64,000 bases of DNA from an uncultured Granulosicoccaceae bacterium (GCA_938003855.1 CALKXD010000007.1:99612-163611), one strand, 5' to 3'; shown: positions 10,375 to 20,309, counted from the first letter of the stretch. The notes: a model not told the origin generated them from the letters alone. Made by a program: numbers and translations.

Positions 10375-10487
10375 CGGATCCCAGCAGTGCACCGCTCGAG
10401 TGCCCGGCGCAGACTTCGTGGCAGCGGGCGGCGTGCTGCGCAAGAAAGCGTTTTGCAATGGCGCAGCCGCGGAGCTAGCCTGTCTGA

Positions 10488-11345
10488 ATGAAACAGGCAA
10501 GCAAAGATTACCAGCGCGTTGAAAAAGCGTTGCACTACCTGGCGGCGCATTACAGTGAGCAGCCCTCACTGGCTCAGATAGCCGAGGCCGCCCATGTCAG
10601 TGAGTATCATTTCCAGCGGTTGTTCAGTCGCTGGGTCGGGGTTTCTCCAAAGCAGTTTCTGCAATACCTGACCGTACAACACGCCAGGCAGTGTCTGCGC
10701 TCGGACATGTCAGTTCTCGACACGGCCTATGCAAGCGGCCTGTCGGCACCTGCCAGACTTGGTGAAATGTTCCTGCGGCTGGAATCGATGACTCCCGGTG
10801 AAGTGCGTCGCGGTGGTGTCGGTGTGGAAGTTGAGTACGGCTTTCAGAGCACTGTGTTTGGTGAATGTCTCATTTCTTTTACTGCGCGTGGTATTTGCGG
10901 TTTGGTGTTTTGTGACGAGGTGGGGCACGAGTCTGCACTGCACAACATGAAACGTCAGCTACCTGAGGCGACCTACCGCCAGAATGATGCGGCTGCGGCC
11001 GATTACTGTGCGCGTATTTTTGCGGCGCTTTCCGGCAATCACTCTAGTCAACCCTTGTCACTGTGTGCGATAGCAACGCCGTTTCAGCTAAAAGTGTGGG
11101 AGGCGCTACTTGAGTTGCCGCAGGCCAGTCGGGTCAGCTATAAGCATATTGCCAGTGCGATTGAAAAGCCCGCTGCCGTTCGCGCTGTCGGTACAGCGAT
11201 AGGCCGCAACCCGATAGCACTGTTGATTCCCTGTCATCGGGTGATCCGTAGTGATGGTTTGCTTGGCGGGTACCGATGGGGTGAGGCACGTAAACTGGCG
11301 ATACAAGGATGGGAGGCAACCGTCGTCAATAGCAATCATCTGTAG
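10488..11345 (+). CDS. AraC-type regulator fused to methylated-DNA-cysteine methyltransferase (short Ada)
   Basis: Residues 1-105 form an AraC helix-turn-helix pair (SLAQIAEAAHVSEYHFQRLF). Residues 115-285 form an O6-alkylguanine-DNA alkyltransferase with the suicide Cys249 in IPCHRVI and the arginine-finger helix RAVGTAIGRNP. The protein repairs O6-methylguanine by transferring the methyl group to itself. It lacks the N-terminal zinc domain of E. coli Ada that senses methylphosphotriesters, so the usual switch to an activator is missing. Such two-domain proteins are common and often annotated ogt or ada. ATG 10488 gives the AraC domain a complete N-terminus. Confidence 0.9.
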   Translation: MKQASKDYQRVEKALHYLAAHYSEQPSLAQIAEAAHVSEYHFQRLFSRWVGVSPKQFLQYLTVQHARQCLRSDMSVLDTAYASGLSAPARLGEMFLRLESMTPGEVRRGGVGVEVEYGFQSTVFGECLISFTARGICGLVFCDEVGHESALHNMKRQLPEATYRQNDAAAADYCARIFAALSGNHSSQPLSLCAIATPFQLKVWEALLELPQASRVSYKHIASAIEKPAAVRAVGTAIGRNPIALLIPCHRVIRSDGLLGGYRWGEARKLAIQGWEATVVNSNHL

Positions 11346-11403
11346 CGTCACCGGCCTTCCGTATAGACAGTACCGGCGTCCGGTGATTGATCAGCCAAAG
11401 ACT

Positions 11404-11425
11404 ACGCTCGGGGTTAACCGAGCGT
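11404..11425 (+). terminator. Possible terminator after the Ada-like gene
   Basis: A perfect 8-bp stem (11404-11411 with 11418-11425) and 6-base loop lie 58 bases after the stop codon. The tail contains only three consecutive T, so termination efficiency is doubtful. Confidence 0.4.
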
Positions 11426-11837
11426 CAGGTTTATCCATACAACACAACTAATTCCCTTGGCCCGTTACTCAGGTCTCTTGTTTTGTTTTAACGTGATACC
11501 CCTGAAACGGCATCGTTGCACAATTGTTTATAATTGGTACCGACAACCATGAACGGATCGATATAACTTGTGGTGGCGGGGTGAATCGCTGCTGTTGTTA
11601 AGGGCGCCGGTGCGACGGTGATTTGTCTCCATGACTGCATCCGATCCAGTGTTTTGTTGCTAACAGCTTGAGTAATGTCCAGTGGCCGGCAAGTGCGACT
11701 GCAATCGACAAAATAACAGCCACTGTTGCCGGTCCGATGTGACAGCCCGCAGTGACTGATCGACTCCTATACGACGGGCATCCGACCCAACGCAGAGATT
11801 CCCGTGAAGCCTTGTACTGTGGTGGGGTACTCGCAGG
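11426..11837. other. Gap between the Ada-like gene and the liu promoter
   Basis: No gene is evident. An open frame begins at 11804 and runs into liuA, but its first 52 codons cover the promoter and operator and read as an artefact. No RNA gene was recognised. Confidence 0.5.
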
Positions 11838-11865
11838 TTGACGTTAACGTAAACGTCAATATAAT
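11838..11865 (+). promoter_or_regulatory. Consensus sigma70 promoter overlapping a LiuR-like palindrome
   Basis: TTGACG (11838-11843) and a perfect TATAAT (11860-11865) are 16 bases apart. The -35 and spacer form a near-perfect 22-bp palindrome (11838-11859): TTGACGTT at one end, AACGTCAA at the other, with ACGT cores inside. This resembles the operator described for LiuR, the MerR-family regulator of leucine catabolism in proteobacteria. It sits directly upstream of liuA, leaving a leader of roughly 90 bases. The regulator gene is not in the window. Promoter assignment is strong; the regulator name is inference. Confidence 0.75.
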
Positions 11866-11959
11866 TGAGCTGGCAGTCGGGTTGATTGCTATCCTCTGTA
11901 TTGGCACTGCTGTTGCCGCGCTTAACGGTGCCAATCTTCTGATCACGAAAGGTGAATCC

Positions 11960-13123
11960 ATGTTTAACGCGTCTATGAATTTTGCTTTGGGCGACGATGT
12001 CGAAGCATTACGGGATCTGGTGCATCGCTGGGCCCAGGACCGCATTGCCCCAATGGCCGCCGAGATAGACAAAAGCAATAGTTTTCCCATGGAATTGTGG
12101 CCGGAAATGGGGGAGCTTGGTCTGCTGGGGATCACTGTATCTGAAGAGTTTGGCGGTTCCGATATCGGCTATCTTGCGCACACCGTGGCGGTGGAAGAAA
12201 TTGCCCGGGCCAGTGCATCGGTGTCGCTGTCTTATGGAGCGCACTCAAATCTCTGTGTGAATCAAATTCATATCAATGGCAGCAATGAGCAAAAGGCCAG
12301 ATATCTGCCGAAGCTGGTCAGTGGCGAGCATGTGGGTGCGCTGGCGATGTCAGAATCAGGGGCGGGTTCTGACGTGGTTTCCATGAAGCTGAAAGCAGAC
12401 AGAAAAAACGGTTACCACGTTCTCAACGGCAGCAAATACTGGATCACTAACGGACCGGATGCAGACACCCTGGTGGTCTATGCGAAGACTGACCCGGATG
12501 CCGGATCAAGAGGTATCACGGCGTTTATTATAGAAAAAGGGTTTAAGGGGTTCAGTACCTCGGCGCACTTTGACAAGCTCGGCATGCGTGGCTCCAACAC
12601 CGCAGAATTAATATTCGATAACTGTGAAGTGCCCGATGAAAATATACTGGGCCTCGAAGGCAAAGGCGTCCATGTGCTGATGTCGGGACTGGATTATGAA
12701 CGAGTAGTGCTGTCCGGCATTGGCGTTGGTATCATGCACGCTTGTCTAGATCACATAATGCCGTACATGCATGAGCGCAAGCAGTTTGACCAACCCATTG
12801 GTAACTTTCAGCTTATGCAGGCTAAGATCGCTGATATGTATACCGTGATGAACTCATCGCGTGCCTATGTGTATGCGGTCGCAGGCGCCTGTGATCGTAA
12901 CGAAGTCACGCGACAGGATGCGGCGGGCTGTGTTTTGATTGCCAGTGAAAAAGCCATGGAGCAGGCGGTGCAGGCGGTGCAGGCGATGGGCGGCGCGGGC
13001 TACATGAACGATTCACCGTTAAGTCGCATTATGCGTGATGCCAAGCTAATGGAAATTGGCGCGGGTACCAGTGAAATTCGCCGCATGCTCTGTGGACGGG
13101 AGTTGATGCGGGTGACCCGTTGA
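11960..13123 (+). CDS. liuA: Isovaleryl-CoA dehydrogenase
   Basis: This FAD enzyme oxidises isovaleryl-CoA to 3-methylcrotonyl-CoA in leucine breakdown and passes electrons to ETF. The 387 residues show [16 protein letters not shown], the FAD motif [10 protein letters not shown], and [16 protein letters not shown]. The usual catalytic Glu position of acyl-CoA dehydrogenases is not Glu here. Instead a Glu lies in [11 protein letters not shown], the shifted base known in isovaleryl-CoA dehydrogenase, which supports the specific call. The ATG at 11960 is chosen because it has an AGGTGAA site and gives the family N-terminus. The upstream in-frame ATG (11804) lies before the promoter. It overlaps liuB. 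Confidence 0.93.
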   Translation: MFNASMNFALGDDVEALRDLVHRWAQDRIAPMAAEIDKSNSFPMELWPEMGELGLLGITVSEEFGGSDIGYLAHTVAVEEIARASASVSLSYGAHSNLCVNQIHINGSNEQKARYLPKLVSGEHVGALAMSESGAGSDVVSMKLKADRKNGYHVLNGSKYWITNGPDADTLVVYAKTDPDAGSRGITAFIIEKGFKGFSTSAHFDKLGMRGSNTAELIFDNCEVPDENILGLEGKGVHVLMSGLDYERVVLSGIGVGIMHACLDHIMPYMHERKQFDQPIGNFQLMQAKIADMYTVMNSSRAYVYAVAGACDRNEVTRQDAAGCVLIASEKAMEQAVQAVQAMGGAGYMNDSPLSRIMRDAKLMEIGAGTSEIRRMLCGRELMRVTR

Positions 13124-14727
13124 GTGTTATCAAGTCGGCGTTGAGCACCAGCGCCGATGCCTTCAAAAAAAATCAACAGGCACATGCTGATGCGTTGTCT
13201 GTGGTGCAGCAGGCGGCTGCTCACGCTGCTGCCGGTGGCGGTGAGAGTTCCCGCCAGCGCCACTTGTCGCGTGGCAAAATGTTGCCGCGGGAGCGGGTAG
13301 CGCATCTCCTTGATGCCGGTTCCGCTTTTCTGGAAATCGGTGCAACAGCTGCTCATGATATGTACGACGATGCGGCGCCCTGTGCAGGGGTTATCGCCGG
13401 TATCGGGACGGTCAGCGGGCAGGATGTGATGATTGTCTGCAATGATGCCACAGTGAAGGGCGGCACCTATTATCCGCTCACTGTGAAAAAACACCTCAGA
13501 GCGCAGGAAATAGCACAGCAAAACCGTTTGCCGTGTATTTACCTTGTCGACAGCGGCGGTGCCAATCTGCCGAATCAGGATGAAGTTTTCCCCGACCGCG
13601 ATCATTTTGGACGGATCTTCTTTAACCAGGCCAATATGTCCGCTGAGGGCATTGCACAGATTGCCGTTGTGATGGGATCGTGCACAGCGGGTGGTGCCTA
13701 TGTTCCTGCGATGTCAGATGTCACCATTATTGTGAAAGAGCAGGGCACCATATTTCTAGCGGGCCCGCCGTTGGTGAAAGCCGCCACTGGTGAGGTTGTT
13801 TCCGCAGAGGATCTAGGCGGTGGAGATGTCCATACGCGTCTGTCCGGTGTTGCCGATTCCCTGGCCGATGACGACGCCCATGCACTGGCACTGGCCAGGC
13901 TTGCGGTGGCAAATTTAAACCGCTGCAAGCCACAGTCTGTTGTATTGCAGCCCAGTGAAGAACCGCTCTACGACCCCGATGAAATCACCGGTGTGGTGCC
14001 GGCAGATTTGAAAACGCCCTATGATATTCGCGAAGTGATAGCGCGGCTGGTAGACGGGTCGCGATTCGATGAATTTAAAACGCGTTACGGTACTACGCTG
14101 GTGTGTGGCTTTGCTCATGTGCACGGAATGCCGGTCGGCATTGTGGCAAACAACGGGGTGCTGTTTTCTGAGGCGGCGGTGAAAGGAGCGCACTTCATTG
14201 AGCTGTGTTCACAACGCAGAATTCCGCTGGTGTTTCTGCAGAATATTACCGGATTTATGGTTGGCCAGCGCTATGAAAGTGAGGGTATTGCGCGTCACGG
14301 CGCTAAATTAGTCACTGCCGTGGCGTCAACCAAAGTCCCAAAGATAACGCTGATCGTCGGTGGCTCTTTCGGTGCCGGCAACTACGGAATGGCAGGACGG
14401 GCCTACAGTCCGCGATTTCTATGGACCTGGCCAAACTCGCGTATCTCTGTGATGGGCGGTGAGCAGGCGGCAGGTGTGCTCGCTACGGTCAGGAGAGATT
14501 CTATAGAGCGCAAGGGTGGGCAATGGTCGGTGCAGGAAGAACAGGCTTTCAAGCAACCGACCATCGATATGTTCGAAACTCAGGCGCACCCTTTGTATGC
14601 ATCTGCACGGCTGTGGGATGACGGTATCGTTGACCCACGCAAATCGCGCGATGTTCTGGCGTTGAGCCTTGCGGCAAGTCTTAATGCACCAATACAGGAA
14701 ACACGTTTTGGCGTGTTTCGTATGTAG
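13120..14727 (+). CDS. liuB: 3-Methylcrotonyl-CoA carboxylase, carboxyltransferase (beta) subunit
   Basis: This subunit transfers CO2 from carboxybiotin to 3-methylcrotonyl-CoA, the third stage of leucine breakdown. The 535 residues have the expected two crotonase-fold halves: an N-terminal [19 protein letters not shown] segment, then [43 protein letters not shown] and, in the second half, [12 protein letters not shown] and [16 protein letters not shown] with the C-terminal [11 protein letters not shown]. The start is TTG overlapping the liuA stop (TTGA); no closer ATG or GTG is in frame. liuD follows after 12 bases. Confidence 0.93.
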   Translation: MSVIKSALSTSADAFKKNQQAHADALSVVQQAAAHAAAGGGESSRQRHLSRGKMLPRERVAHLLDAGSAFLEIGATAAHDMYDDAAPCAGVIAGIGTVSGQDVMIVCNDATVKGGTYYPLTVKKHLRAQEIAQQNRLPCIYLVDSGGANLPNQDEVFPDRDHFGRIFFNQANMSAEGIAQIAVVMGSCTAGGAYVPAMSDVTIIVKEQGTIFLAGPPLVKAATGEVVSAEDLGGGDVHTRLSGVADSLADDDAHALALARLAVANLNRCKPQSVVLQPSEEPLYDPDEITGVVPADLKTPYDIREVIARLVDGSRFDEFKTRYGTTLVCGFAHVHGMPVGIVANNGVLFSEAAVKGAHFIELCSQRRIPLVFLQNITGFMVGQRYESEGIARHGAKLVTAVASTKVPKITLIVGGSFGAGNYGMAGRAYSPRFLWTWPNSRISVMGGEQAAGVLATVRRDSIERKGGQWSVQEEQAFKQPTIDMFETQAHPLYASARLWDDGIVDPRKSRDVLALSLAASLNAPIQETRFGVFRM

Positions 14728-14739
14728 AGTGGATCACTA

Positions 14740-16713
14740 GTGTTTAAAAAAATACTAATAGCAAACCGTGGTGAGATAGCCTGCCGCATAATGCGAACAG
14801 CCCGGTCACTCGGTGTGTCGACGGTGGCGGTGTACTCAGAGGCTGATGCGACCTCCATGCATGTTGCCAGCGCTGACGAAGCCGTCCTGATTGGCCCGGC
14901 TCCGGTTTCCGACAGCTATCTGCGCGGTGACCGAATCATACAGGCTGCACTCGATACCGGTGCCGAGGCCGTTCATCCGGGATACGGTTTTTTATCTGAA
15001 AATCCGGATTTTGTTAGTCAGGTGGTGGCGGCTGGGTTGCGATTTATCGGCCCGTCAGCGGATGCGATTCGGGCAATGGGTCTTAAGGATGCGGCGAAAA
15101 ATCTGATGGAAGAGGCCGGTGTTCCTGTGGTGCCTGGCTACCATGGTGGCAATCGGGACCCGGAGTTTCTATTGGCGGTGGCTGAACGCACCGGCTTTCC
15201 GGTCTTGATAAAAGCCCGCGCTGGTGGCGGTGGTAAAGGCATGCGTCTGGTCAACAGCGCTGACGAATTCGCCGCCGCCCTGCAAGGCGCGCAACGGGAG
15301 GCTGAGTCAAGCTTTGGCGACAGTGCCTGCCTGATCGAGAAGTTTGTTACCGCACCGCGTCATATAGAAATACAAGTGTTCGGTGATGACTATGGCAACG
15401 TAGTGCATTTGTTTGAACGTGATTGCTCGCTGCAACGCAGGCACCAGAAAGTGATTGAAGAAGCCCCGGCACCAGGCATGACCGAGGAGATGCGCTGCGC
15501 CATGGGAGAGGCCGCAGTGAAAGCCTGTAAGGCGATAAATTATTCCGGTGCAGGCACGGTTGAGTTTATTGTTGACGGCTCTGGTGGACTGCAGCCTGAT
15601 TCTTTCTGGTTTATGGAAATGAATACGCGACTACAGGTCGAGCATCCGGTCACCGAGGCGATCACCGGTCAGGACCTGGTTGCATGGCAATTGCACGTGG
15701 CCGCTGGAGCACCACTGCCGCTAACGCAGTCCGAGCTCTCTATAAATGGCTGGGCGTTTGAAGCACGTTTGTACGCGGAGGATGTCGGCAAAGGTTTTTT
15801 ACCGGCAACCGGCACCTTGCATCATCTGCAGTTTCCGTCAGAGGCACGCATTGATACGGGCATCCGGCAGGGCGATACTATCACACCGTTTTATGATCCG
15901 ATGATTGCCAAGGTGATTGCTCATGGACAAAGCCGGACGATGGCGTTGAACCAACTGCACCGCGCACTCAATGGTACCCATGCTGCAGGCTCGGTGACGA
16001 ATGTAAACTTTCTACAGGCCTTGTGCACAAACAGTGATTTTGTCCAAGGTAAGGTGGACACCGGATTAATAGAGCGGCATGCGGATCAGTTAACCGCAGG
16101 CAAAGATCCGGCAACGGAAACACTTGCGGTCGCGGCAATCGCAGCAGAAGGTTTGTTTGCTACCGGCAAACCTCCACTGAGCGGTTTTGCTTTATGGCAA
16201 CCGCTACAGCGAACTGTCGTACTGACTGCCGACGGCACCGATCAGCCAGTTGAAGTGACCGTGGCTACCATCGATGCGACAACATTTGACGTGACCTGCG
16301 GTGATGCAACGCACCGGGTCTGTGTTCGGGATGTCGCCAGTGGCAAGATAGACATAGATGGAAGCAGTCGGCGTTTTTTTACTGCGGTTGATGGTGTCAA
16401 TGTCAGTGTATTTGCTGAAACTTCCTGGCACTTTATTGTGCCTGACCCGTTGCTGCGGCAAGCCGCTGAAAAAGCCGGCGGTGACCATCTGTTTGCACCG
16501 ATGCCGGGGCAGGTGAACGTTGTCAATGTGGCACCGGGTGACCGCGTGAAACACGGTGATGCACTGATGGTGATGGAAGCGATGAAGATGGAGCACACGC
16601 TGCTGGCACCGCGTGATGGTGTTATAGATGAAATTCTGGCCGCAACAGGCGCACAGGTCGAAGACGGTGCATTATTGCTGAGTCTACAGCCTGAGGATCA
16701 GCCCGACCACTGA
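14740..16713 (+). CDS. liuD: 3-Methylcrotonyl-CoA carboxylase, biotin-containing (alpha) subunit
   Basis: The alpha subunit carboxylates its biotin with ATP and bicarbonate. Domains in order: biotin carboxylase N-domain (FKKILIANRGEIACRI), ATP-grasp with the glycine-rich KARAGGGGKGMRLV loop and the EMNTRLQVEHPVTE catalytic segment, the biotin carboxylase C-domain, and a C-terminal biotinyl domain with MEAMKMEH, the biotinylated Lys being residue 616. The length of 657 is normal. The start is GTG at 14740, 12 bases after liuB. The usual liuC (methylglutaconyl-CoA hydratase) and liuE (HMG-CoA lyase) do not follow; the next gene is on the other strand. Confidence 0.94.
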   Translation: MFKKILIANRGEIACRIMRTARSLGVSTVAVYSEADATSMHVASADEAVLIGPAPVSDSYLRGDRIIQAALDTGAEAVHPGYGFLSENPDFVSQVVAAGLRFIGPSADAIRAMGLKDAAKNLMEEAGVPVVPGYHGGNRDPEFLLAVAERTGFPVLIKARAGGGGKGMRLVNSADEFAAALQGAQREAESSFGDSACLIEKFVTAPRHIEIQVFGDDYGNVVHLFERDCSLQRRHQKVIEEAPAPGMTEEMRCAMGEAAVKACKAINYSGAGTVEFIVDGSGGLQPDSFWFMEMNTRLQVEHPVTEAITGQDLVAWQLHVAAGAPLPLTQSELSINGWAFEARLYAEDVGKGFLPATGTLHHLQFPSEARIDTGIRQGDTITPFYDPMIAKVIAHGQSRTMALNQLHRALNGTHAAGSVTNVNFLQALCTNSDFVQGKVDTGLIERHADQLTAGKDPATETLAVAAIAAEGLFATGKPPLSGFALWQPLQRTVVLTADGTDQPVEVTVATIDATTFDVTCGDATHRVCVRDVASGKIDIDGSSRRFFTAVDGVNVSVFAETSWHFIVPDPLLRQAAEKAGGDHLFAPMPGQVNVVNVAPGDRVKHGDALMVMEAMKMEHTLLAPRDGVIDEILAATGAQVEDGALLLSLQPEDQPDH

Positions 16714-16732
16714 GCATCCGGCGTCAGCGAGA

Positions 16733-17812
16733 TCAGGCGGCGTGGTCGATATTGATCAGCGTATCGGCGTCATTAGCAAGTGCCGGGTTCAGTGTAAGCA
16801 GTGTGGTGTATAGATAATCGGCGATCCGTTGCGGAGCAAGTGTGGCGTCCCAGTAGTCCAGTGATTGCTGTTGCCGGCGTGCCATATCATCAGGGTTTTC
16901 CAGCAATTGATCGAGCAGGTCTGGTAGCTGATGCCAGTCATCGACAATGATAGCGGGCGAGTTTTTCGCAAACCAGTGATCTGGCTGTTGTTCGGCAATC
17001 ACAATGCAGCCGTAGTACATGCCTTCGCAGAGTCGGTAGGTTTCCAGGTGCGTACCACGTGGTGACAAACAGATCTTTGTATCCATCAAAATGCGAGGGT
17101 AGCTTTCAAATTCCGGTTTATCGTTAGCCTTCGGAAAATACGTTGAGAGCTTCACATCGGCGACGTAGCTTTTATCTTTTTTCCAATCATCGACGGTCGC
17201 TACCATGCGCTCACGGGAAAGCACCTTGTTGGTTTTGATCAGGCCGCCCAGTACTTTTTTGTGATCGACACTGCCGGTGAATGATACGTCGATGCGACGT
17301 TGCGCGATTGGTGTGACAGAGACGCGTTTCGGCAACCGGTAGTAGCCATAGGGAATGGCGAAAATATTCCGGGTGCGATCTTTGTGATGATGCGGATAGC
17401 GTTTGAGGTGCTGTCGAAAGTGCTGCACACGCGCCATTAGGTTGAAAAGCAGCCAGCGCTTATGCAAAGCCAGTGTCATCTGTTGCCCGGGCGCTTTGAA
17501 AATGGCGTGAACACGATTTGCGTAGATCGGCACTCGTGCCCACTCGTCTCCCATAACAAACACCACAACATTGGGTGAGTGATCAAACTTGCCAGGCAGT
17601 TCGGTGACACTGCGAGTGAAGACAAAGGTGTAGTCACCCAGCAAACGGTTGCGTGCCTGCAAGGCGTTGATTACTTGCCAGAAGTACTCAATATTGCACT
17701 CGAGCGCGTACGGCAGCAGGTCTTTGACCACGCTGATCGTTTCCGTCTCTTCACCACCCATGCAAACGTGACAGTTGCCGGGGGTTGTCTCGTTGTGTAC
17801 CGTTGCCGCCAA
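16733..17812 (-). CDS. Exostosin-like glycosyltransferase (predicted)
   Basis: The C-terminal half (about residues 225-300) has YPRILMDTKICLSPRGTHLE followed by YRLCEGMYYGCIVIAEQ. This is the pattern of exostosin/GT47-type domains, where a conserved 'C-x-P-R-G' strand is followed by a Glu-containing nucleotide-sugar helix. The N-terminus has a short Cys/His patch (C-H-V-C) and no clear signal peptide or membrane segment, so it is probably cytosolic. The substrate is unknown. It faces away from a GT-C-like membrane protein across 296 bp, and the pair may act on one glycan. Family level is moderately sure, function is not. Confidence 0.6.
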   Translation of the reverse strand: MAATVHNETTPGNCHVCMGGEETETISVVKDLLPYALECNIEYFWQVINALQARNRLLGDYTFVFTRSVTELPGKFDHSPNVVVFVMGDEWARVPIYANRVHAIFKAPGQQMTLALHKRWLLFNLMARVQHFRQHLKRYPHHHKDRTRNIFAIPYGYYRLPKRVSVTPIAQRRIDVSFTGSVDHKKVLGGLIKTNKVLSRERMVATVDDWKKDKSYVADVKLSTYFPKANDKPEFESYPRILMDTKICLSPRGTHLETYRLCEGMYYGCIVIAEQQPDHWFAKNSPAIIVDDWHQLPDLLDQLLENPDDMARRQQQSLDYWDATLAPQRIADYLYTTLLTLNPALANDADTLINIDHAA

Positions 17813-18108
17813 AGTAGCCGCTCTCTTCCACTTCTGGAATTTGTGTCGCCTTAACGGTTAACGGGTGTTGCTCCGATTGGTTTAGCCGGGCAGGCCGCAT
17901 TTGAGAATTCTTCTGTGATGATCATTGTTTTTTCTTGTGGTCTGCAACAAAGAGATAATAGGAACCGGCCCGGTTGCCGTTAAATTCTGTCGGGGTGTGT
18001 GTATTTTTTTGGTGAAGTCCAATAGTACCCCCGATCGCTTAAACCCGATGTCGGTGTCAAACAGCTTGTGCGGCTGGCTGTCAGCAAGCATCCAGAACGG
18101 TTGACGAA
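17813..18108. other. Divergent intergenic region
   Basis: These 296 bases separate the exostosin-like gene (minus) and the membrane glycosyltransferase-like gene (plus). They must contain both promoters. No RNA gene or clear operator was seen. Confidence 0.4.
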
Positions 18109-19473
18109 GTGCAATTCATGCAAAAACAGTTACATATCTTGTCACTGGTGCTGGTCACAGCGGTCGCCTGTTGTCTTCTTTGGATGCAGCCCTATCCAAT
18201 TCTGCATGACTACCCTGAGTGGATGTATCAAGGTTATCTGGTGGGGCAATTGCTGGCCGGTGGCAACGCTGCGATAACTGATACCTTCAGCCTGGTGTCT
18301 CACCCGGTACCTAATTCTCTTAGTCAACTGGCGATCGGTCTACTCAATCTGGTTGTCTCACCGGTGCTTGCCGGCAAGCTGTGGCTTGGTGCCTATCTGG
18401 TGTTTGCCTGCTGGCTATGGTGGAGTGTCACGCGGCCTAGCCGGTTTACTGATGGAGGATCTATTAATCTGATCCTGACACTGACGATAACGCTCGGTGC
18501 GGGATTCTGGAACGGCTATATAAATTTTCAGTTCGGTTTACTGTTTTTTACCTGGTACATGATCAGGCCACAGACCGATCTGTCTGTGCGTTCGGTGCTA
18601 CCGTTTTCGCTGCTGATATTCTTTTCCCACGCTGCGGTTTTTGCGGCCTTTGTGTCTGTTGTGCTGGTTCGCTGCCTCGGGGTAAAAGATCGATGGCGCT
18701 ACCTGGTGGCATTGGTGCCATCGCTGCTGTTGTTGGGTTGGTACATTGTGGTGAAGGTGGCAGACGGTCTGGCGGGCGGAGAGGTTCTGCCGCTGATCAA
18801 GTGGGTTCAGTACAAAGCCTACACGGTGGCCAAGCAAGGGCCGTTTCATAATTTTATTCAACCAGACGGAGAGAGTCTACTGGCTGGTGCACACTGGCTT
18901 TACAGTATTGGCTTTGCCATTAATTTCCTGGTCGTGGTCATTGTTGCAGGGTGGGTATGCACTCTGTTGTGGCGGCAGTTGAGGCAGCGTGACTGGCCGG
19001 ACTACGCGGGTGACCCGGTGCGTCGACTGTCGGTGATTATTACCCTGGTACTGCTTTTTGGCGGATTCCTGGTGGCTGGGCAGAACAGCTTTGGTGTGGT
19101 AAATCTAGGTGAGCGCTTTCTGGTGGTGGCAATGGTCCTGCTGCTGGTGTTTTTCCGTTGTCCGTCGCTGCTGCGCCGCGTGTGGGTAGGTGTGGTTGTG
19201 GCGAGCTCTGTCTATCTGCTTGTCGCCACCGTGCTGGTCACGGGCTATGCCGATAAAAGCTATGAAGTAGCGCGTTCAGCCAGTGAAAAAAATTTGCAGA
19301 AGTATGTTGACGAGGTTTACGCCAACAGCCGCCATAAGTATTTTAACCATCGACTGTTTATCTATGCTGATCGTGGTCGGGAGCTAGGCGACGAGTCACC
19401 GGCCTTGCTGCCGATTGATCTTGTGACCAGTATTGTCGTGCCGCGATTGCGCTCGCAGAGTGGCGATGAATAG
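18109..19473 (+). CDS. Polytopic membrane protein, GT-C glycosyltransferase-like
   Basis: The protein has about ten to twelve membrane helices in 454 residues. The first loop after helix 1 contains PILHDYPEW, an acidic motif in the place where GT-C enzymes (polyprenyl-phosphate-dependent glycosyltransferases) carry their catalytic Asp or Glu. The last 70 residues are hydrophilic (KYVDEVYANSRHKYFNHR). No named family was recognised. The start may be GTG 18109 or ATG 18118; both give an N-terminal helix. A membrane glycosyltransferase is an inference from topology and the acidic loop. Confidence 0.6.
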   Translation: MQFMQKQLHILSLVLVTAVACCLLWMQPYPILHDYPEWMYQGYLVGQLLAGGNAAITDTFSLVSHPVPNSLSQLAIGLLNLVVSPVLAGKLWLGAYLVFACWLWWSVTRPSRFTDGGSINLILTLTITLGAGFWNGYINFQFGLLFFTWYMIRPQTDLSVRSVLPFSLLIFFSHAAVFAAFVSVVLVRCLGVKDRWRYLVALVPSLLLLGWYIVVKVADGLAGGEVLPLIKWVQYKAYTVAKQGPFHNFIQPDGESLLAGAHWLYSIGFAINFLVVVIVAGWVCTLLWRQLRQRDWPDYAGDPVRRLSVIITLVLLFGGFLVAGQNSFGVVNLGERFLVVAMVLLLVFFRCPSLLRRVWVGVVVASSVYLLVATVLVTGYADKSYEVARSASEKNLQKYVDEVYANSRHKYFNHRLFIYADRGRELGDESPALLPIDLVTSIVVPRLRSQSGDE

Positions 19474-19514
19474 TTCTACTATAGCTCTGACTTATCAACG
19501 CTACCATAAATTGC

Positions 19515-20108
19515 ATGAATACTGACATCGACGATCTGCGCCACAAGCATCGCTGCGCCCGCGCCGCCCTGACTGAGTCGGTTTTAGAAGCTAACGCCGA
19601 GGCGTTAAGTTCCCGGGTTGCGGCATTGGCAGAGTTTCGTGAGGCAACTCATATTGCCGCCTACATAGCCATTCGCGGCGAGATTGATCTGGCCATGCTG
19701 ATGGCCGCTTGTGACAACAAACAGCAATGGTATTTACCGGTACTTTGCGGCGAGAAAATGTTGTTCGCACCATGGCGGCCTGGACAGCCACTTGAAAAAA
19801 AAGGCTTTGGATTGCTTGAGCCTGCGTCTACAGATTGGATAGACCCGCTTGCGCTCGATCTGGTTCTGGCCCCGTTGGTGGTATTTGATGCCTTCTGCAA
19901 CCGTATCGGACAGGGTGGCGGTTATTACGACCGGACGTTTGCTCATAGACTGGCGCCGCAGCCAGGCGCAGCGTCTAAACCTGTTATGTTAGGGGTCGCG
20001 CATGAGTCGCAGCGCGAGCCGAAATTGCAACCGCAGAACTGGGATGTTCCTCTGGATCTTGTGGTCACTGAGCAACGTGTTTATCGGCGCCAGGCCGGTC
20101 AGTGCTAG
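19515..20108 (+). CDS. fau: 5-Formyltetrahydrofolate cyclo-ligase
   Basis: This enzyme uses ATP to convert 5-formyl-THF to 5,10-methenyl-THF and so recycles a storage folate. The 197 residues show an N-terminal basic helix (LRHKHRCARAALTE), the AAYIAIRGEIDLAML segment, and the ATP/Mg loop DAFCNRIGQGGGYYDRTFA, a clear family signature (G-x-G-G-G-Y-Y-D). In many gammaproteobacteria the 6S RNA gene precedes this gene; only about 40 bases separate it here from the previous gene, so 6S RNA is not present. Confidence 0.93.
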   Translation: MNTDIDDLRHKHRCARAALTESVLEANAEALSSRVAALAEFREATHIAAYIAIRGEIDLAMLMAACDNKQQWYLPVLCGEKMLFAPWRPGQPLEKKGFGLLEPASTDWIDPLALDLVLAPLVVFDAFCNRIGQGGGYYDRTFAHRLAPQPGAASKPVMLGVAHESQREPKLQPQNWDVPLDLVVTEQRVYRRQAGQC

Positions 20109-20309
20109 CTGCTGTCTGGTCGGCCGGCTTATAGACGGCGGGCAAGGCCTATGGCAGGGGCGTTTAGGTAGAGTTGGCGTACCATAACGCGCCTTTGCAG
20201 TAGCAGTCACGGCGTTGCCTGGACCGCTGTCTCAAGTGGAATGCAGTAACAGTCACTTGACGGTCAACCCCTGATCTGTACCATGGCGTCTTTTTAGCGA
20301 AGCACAGTT

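Noticed and set aside
11804..11959. In-frame extension of liuA (52 codons)
   Set aside because: It spans the promoter, operator and leader, has no family similarity, and ATG 11960 has a good ribosome binding site.
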